A model generated the notes under the pieces. The model was not told where the DNA came from and did no database searches. It saw only the letters and a list, made by a program, of their open reading frames with translations. Shown piece after piece: positions 15,539-17,820 of a stretch of DNA of 17,820 bases. The DNA lies in assembly GCA_043768625.1 (NCBI GenBank), contig JAYVKG010000221.1:1-17820 (forward strand), read 5' to 3'. Source of the stretch: UKL13-2 sp043768625. Lineage in GTDB: Bacteria; Pseudomonadota; Gammaproteobacteria; Burkholderiales; Usitatibacteraceae. A program made the position numbers and the translations under genes. Position 1 is the stretch's first letter. The number at the start of each line of letters is the position of its first letter.

Positions 15539-15785
15539 ACGTCATCATACATCAAGCACTGGCGCGCCTTTCAGGGCTAAATAGTCTGGACAGCCACGCC
15601 AATGCTTCATCTACCGACGGCAAATTGTAAACGACCGCCAATTAATTTTGCACCAAGGCGCCGCTAGCAACCAGATGCACGGCATCCGCTCAGGAACGAT
15701 TTTGAACAACATCTATCCATTTTCTCCCGCCCCGATTCGCCCGGCATCGCGTGAGAGAGCCGATTTTACGCATTCGCTGCACCAT
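15539..15785 (-). other. Gap between pdeM and eamA, with a 29-codon open frame
   Basis: The 247 bases hold no recognised gene. On the minus strand, a 29-codon frame (15552-15641, TTG start, no ribosome site) ends 13 bases before eamA. Its translation, with VVYNLPSVDEALAWLSRL in the middle, reads like the end of a folded protein, so it may be a remnant, a leader or chance. The eamA promoter should lie here, but I see no good -35/-10 pair. Confidence 0.2.
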
Positions 15786-16487
15786 TCAATCGGTCGGTGC
15801 CAACGCCCAAATAGCGCTGCCATCGGTTACAAAAATTTGTTTGCTGTTGCCGGTTTTGACTTTATCAATTTGATGGCCACCCGTGAAATCGCCGAAAGAA
15901 GGCAGCAAGGTAATTGCAGACCCATGGTAAAAGCACGGCAGACGCAGACTCTGGCGACCTTTGCCCCGCAACTGGAAAACAGGGTGCACGTGCCCCGCCA
16001 GCACGTGATGGGACAGGTGCGGTGTCGGCGTGTGCTGCAACGCCAAACCATCGATCAGTAATGGCTGCGTAACCATTTCGATATTTAGATTGTCAGGCGG
16101 ATCGCCTGCTCGGAGATCGTGATTACCGCGTATCAACAGGCATTTCAATTCGGGGTGACGCTGCCGCCACGCGTACAACGCGGCCAATGTGGCGGGTGCG
16201 AGTGATTCAGGCGCGTGCAGAAAATCACCCAGAAAAATAATTTTTTGACATTCGTAATTCGACAGCAGCAAATCCAGCCGCTGCAGGTTGCGGGCGGTGG
16301 TTCCGTGCGGCACCGGCTGGCCCAACGCGCGATAGGCAGCGGCTTTGCCAAAGTGGACGTCGGCAATCAACATGGCCTTATGCTGCGGCCAGTAGATTGC
16401 CTTGTCTGCCAGCAGCAGCAGCGTGGTATTGGCGACTTGCAGTAGCAATTCTTTTTTCAAGGCAATTTTAGGCGTTAGCGCCCGCAC
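15786..16487 (-). CDS. pdeM: Ligase-associated DNA damage response endonuclease PdeM
   Basis: Calcineurin-like metallophosphoesterase, 233 residues, of the set found with an ATP-dependent DNA ligase, an Lhr-like helicase and an exonuclease. Metal-site motifs in order: ADVHFGK (42-48, Asp43 and His45), GDFLHA (87-92), RGNHD (120-124) and AGHVHP (164-169, His166 and His168). The late SFGDFTGG (197-204) is typical of PdeM. The start is GTG at 16487, inside the end of the helicase gene (13-bp overlap). A GGAAGAA site 3-5 bases ahead decides it. It is thought to act on DNA ends or damaged DNA; no substrate can be read here. Confidence 0.93.
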   Translation of the reverse strand: MRALTPKIALKKELLLQVANTTLLLLADKAIYWPQHKAMLIADVHFGKAAAYRALGQPVPHGTTARNLQRLDLLLSNYECQKIIFLGDFLHAPESLAPATLAALYAWRQRHPELKCLLIRGNHDLRAGDPPDNLNIEMVTQPLLIDGLALQHTPTPHLSHHVLAGHVHPVFQLRGKGRQSLRLPCFYHGSAITLLPSFGDFTGGHQIDKVKTGNSKQIFVTDGSAIWALAPTD

Positions 16488-17820
16488 GGGTTCTTCCGTT
16501 GATCGGCGTTAGGCTGCCCGGTCTTTACTATCCGCTTTCTGCGGCGGGCGACAGGCGCTGCGTTGTGATCTTGCTGTTGCACGACCACCGCGCCGCCGGC
16601 ATCATAACCCCCTGCGCCGGCGGCTTTTTCCAGATCCGCCACCATCCGGGAAATTCGGTCAGCTAATTTTTCGGTACTCATGCCCTCCCGCAGCCGCTCA
16701 ACCAGCAATGGAAATGCAAAGGGGGTGGGACGTTTGATGGTCCGCAGACACAGGTTTTTGTCGCGGATATTGCGCAACGTGTCCGCGAGCCGCGCCAGTT
16801 CCAGCTCTTGTCCCAGCACCTCCTGTCGCGCCTGGGTGAGCAGCAAATTGTCCGGATCGTATTGAAGGAACACATCATAAAACAGGCTCGATGAAGCCTG
16901 TATCTGCTTGGCGCTTTTGGGGGTGCCCGGAAAGCCCGAAAACACCAGACCTGAAATGCGCGCGATTTCGCGGAATCGCCGCTTTGCCAATTCCCCTGCG
17001 TTCAAACTGCCGATGATGTCTGCAAGCAAATTATCCGCACTGAAAATGTCACCGGCCAGTATCTGTCGCCAATCCACTTCGGTGGGTGATAACAGTTCAA
17101 GGCCGTAATCATTAACAGCAATCGAAAAGCTGGTGGGCTGCTCCTTGGCCATGCGCCACGCCATCAGGCTGGCCAGACCCAGATGCACGCTCCGCCCGGC
17201 ATAGGGATAAAGAAACAGATGCCACCCTTCGCGCGAATGCATCGATTCCGCCAATAGCGTGTCGGTAGTGGGCAATGCGGACCAGGCGGATTGCACCGCC
17301 AGCAGTGGTTTGACCATCTGCATTTCGGGACCGTCGAAAATCCCGCGTGCCGCGGCGTCCAGTCGCGCCACCACGGCATTGGCCAATTCGGACGACAGTG
17401 GCATGCGGCCGCCATTCCAGCGTGGCACTGTCGGCTTTCTGGCACTGGCTATTCGCACGTAAGCGGTCATTTCATAGACACGGACCAATTCCAGCACGCG
17501 GCCACCGAACAGAAAATGACTGCCTACATTCAGCCGCGCGATGAAGCTCTCCTCTATCGAGCCTAATTGTTTGCCGCCCGCGCTTTTACTCCAGAATTTC
17601 ACGGCCATCGTGGAGTCGCTGACGATGGTACCTATGCTCATCCGGTGGCGGCGCGCCAGACGGGCATCGGGCACCCGCCAAACCCCAAGCTCATCGGGAA
17701 TCGCGCGACGGTAATCGGGATAGGCACTAAGCGAATGGCCACCTTGCTGCACAAATGCCAGCGCCCATTGCCACTCTTGATCGGTCAGGTTTTTATAGGC
17801 ATAACTGCTGCGAATTTCCT
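16475..17820 (-). CDS. Lhr-like ligase-associated helicase, C-terminal part, 5' end outside window
   Basis: The C-terminal 447 codons of a large superfamily 2 helicase of the Lhr type. The frame is open to the window edge (codons before 17752 read ...LTDQEWQWALAFV, which continues the protein), so the GTG at 17752 is internal. The RecA-like motor domains lie upstream outside the window. The visible part includes the WQW-containing segment that precedes the winged helix region, the segment GSHFLFGGRVLELV, and a basic tail (ARRRKRIVK). It overlaps pdeM by 13 bases, so ligase, helicase and nuclease genes probably form one operon continuing off the right edge. In this family the helicase is a 3'-5' single-stranded DNA translocase. 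The helicase motor motifs themselves are not visible. Confidence 0.9.
   Translation of the reverse strand, partial: EIRSSYAYKNLTDQEWQWALAFVQQGGHSLSAYPDYRRAIPDELGVWRVPDARLARRHRMSIGTIVSDSTMAVKFWSKSAGGKQLGSIEESFIARLNVGSHFLFGGRVLELVRVYEMTAYVRIASARKPTVPRWNGGRMPLSSELANAVVARLDAAARGIFDGPEMQMVKPLLAVQSAWSALPTTDTLLAESMHSREGWHLFLYPYAGRSVHLGLASLMAWRMAKEQPTSFSIAVNDYGLELLSPTEVDWRQILAGDIFSADNLLADIIGSLNAGELAKRRFREIARISGLVFSGFPGTPKSAKQIQASSSLFYDVFLQYDPDNLLLTQARQEVLGQELELARLADTLRNIRDKNLCLRTIKRPTPFAFPLLVERLREGMSTEKLADRISRMVADLEKAAGAGGYDAGGAVVVQQQDHNAAPVARRRKRIVKTGQPNADQRKNPCGR
16491..16497 (-). promoter_or_regulatory. Ribosome binding site that decides the pdeM start
   Basis: GGAAGAA on the minus strand lies 3 bases before the GTG at 16487 (5 if GGAAG is counted) and inside the last codons of the helicase gene. 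It supports a GTG start and translational coupling. Confidence 0.6.

Noticed and set aside
15555..15565. Copy of an 11-base sequence shared with the inverted repeat at 1639-1694
   Set aside because: Eleven shared bases over 17.8 kb may be chance, and there is no further flanking similarity.
15648..16061. Plus-strand open frame of 137 codons
   Set aside because: It is mostly antisense to pdeM, whose catalytic motifs are all intact.

Overview
The window is about 17.8 kb of gene-dense, moderately GC-rich bacterial chromosome. It most resembles a betaproteobacterium: a YfhL-type ferredoxin, coaD and rsmD form a unit divergent from ftsY-ftsE-ftsX, and prmB and the cyanide-insensitive-type bd oxidase also fit. 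This assignment is inferred from gene order and protein character, not from a search. I see no tRNA, rRNA, CRISPR array, insertion sequence, integrase or phage gene. Both edges cut through genes.

Layout. (1) 1-1626, +: the 3' part of a bacterial dynamin-like GTPase. A 12-bp inverted repeat follows, in the gap where it converges on the next unit. (2) 3115-1741, -: rsmD, coaD, ferredoxin. (3) 3188-5749, +: ftsY, ftsE, ftsX, followed after 31 bp by a two-gene bd-type quinol oxidase (cydA/cioA and cydB/cioB, to 8151) with no visible terminator between. (4) 8331-8540, -: a small KTSC-domain protein. (5) 8718-10388, +: an Mpo1-like (DUF962) membrane protein and prmB. (6) 14313-10421, -: a 996-residue alanine/glutamate-rich coiled-coil protein with one C-terminal membrane segment, followed after 14 bp by a fold-type IV aminotransferase resembling branched-chain aminotransferases. 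(7) 15538-14639, -: an EamA-type exporter. (8) 17820-15786, -: the C-terminal part of an Lhr-like helicase overlapping the nuclease gene pdeM, the end of a ligase-associated DNA repair operon that starts outside the window.

How the genes work together. Most of the window is housekeeping: 16S rRNA methylation, CoA synthesis, SRP-dependent membrane targeting, FtsEX control of septal wall hydrolysis, L3 methylation and terminal respiration. The least explained part is the coiled-coil protein. It is almost entirely built of 14-residue units, contains a recent internal 132-residue duplication, begins with a short helix like those of some secretion and polysaccharide-assembly proteins, and is probably co-transcribed with an aminotransferase. 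I do not recognise it as a named family, and it is the best candidate here for something undescribed. Nothing else looks like a new defence or mobile system.
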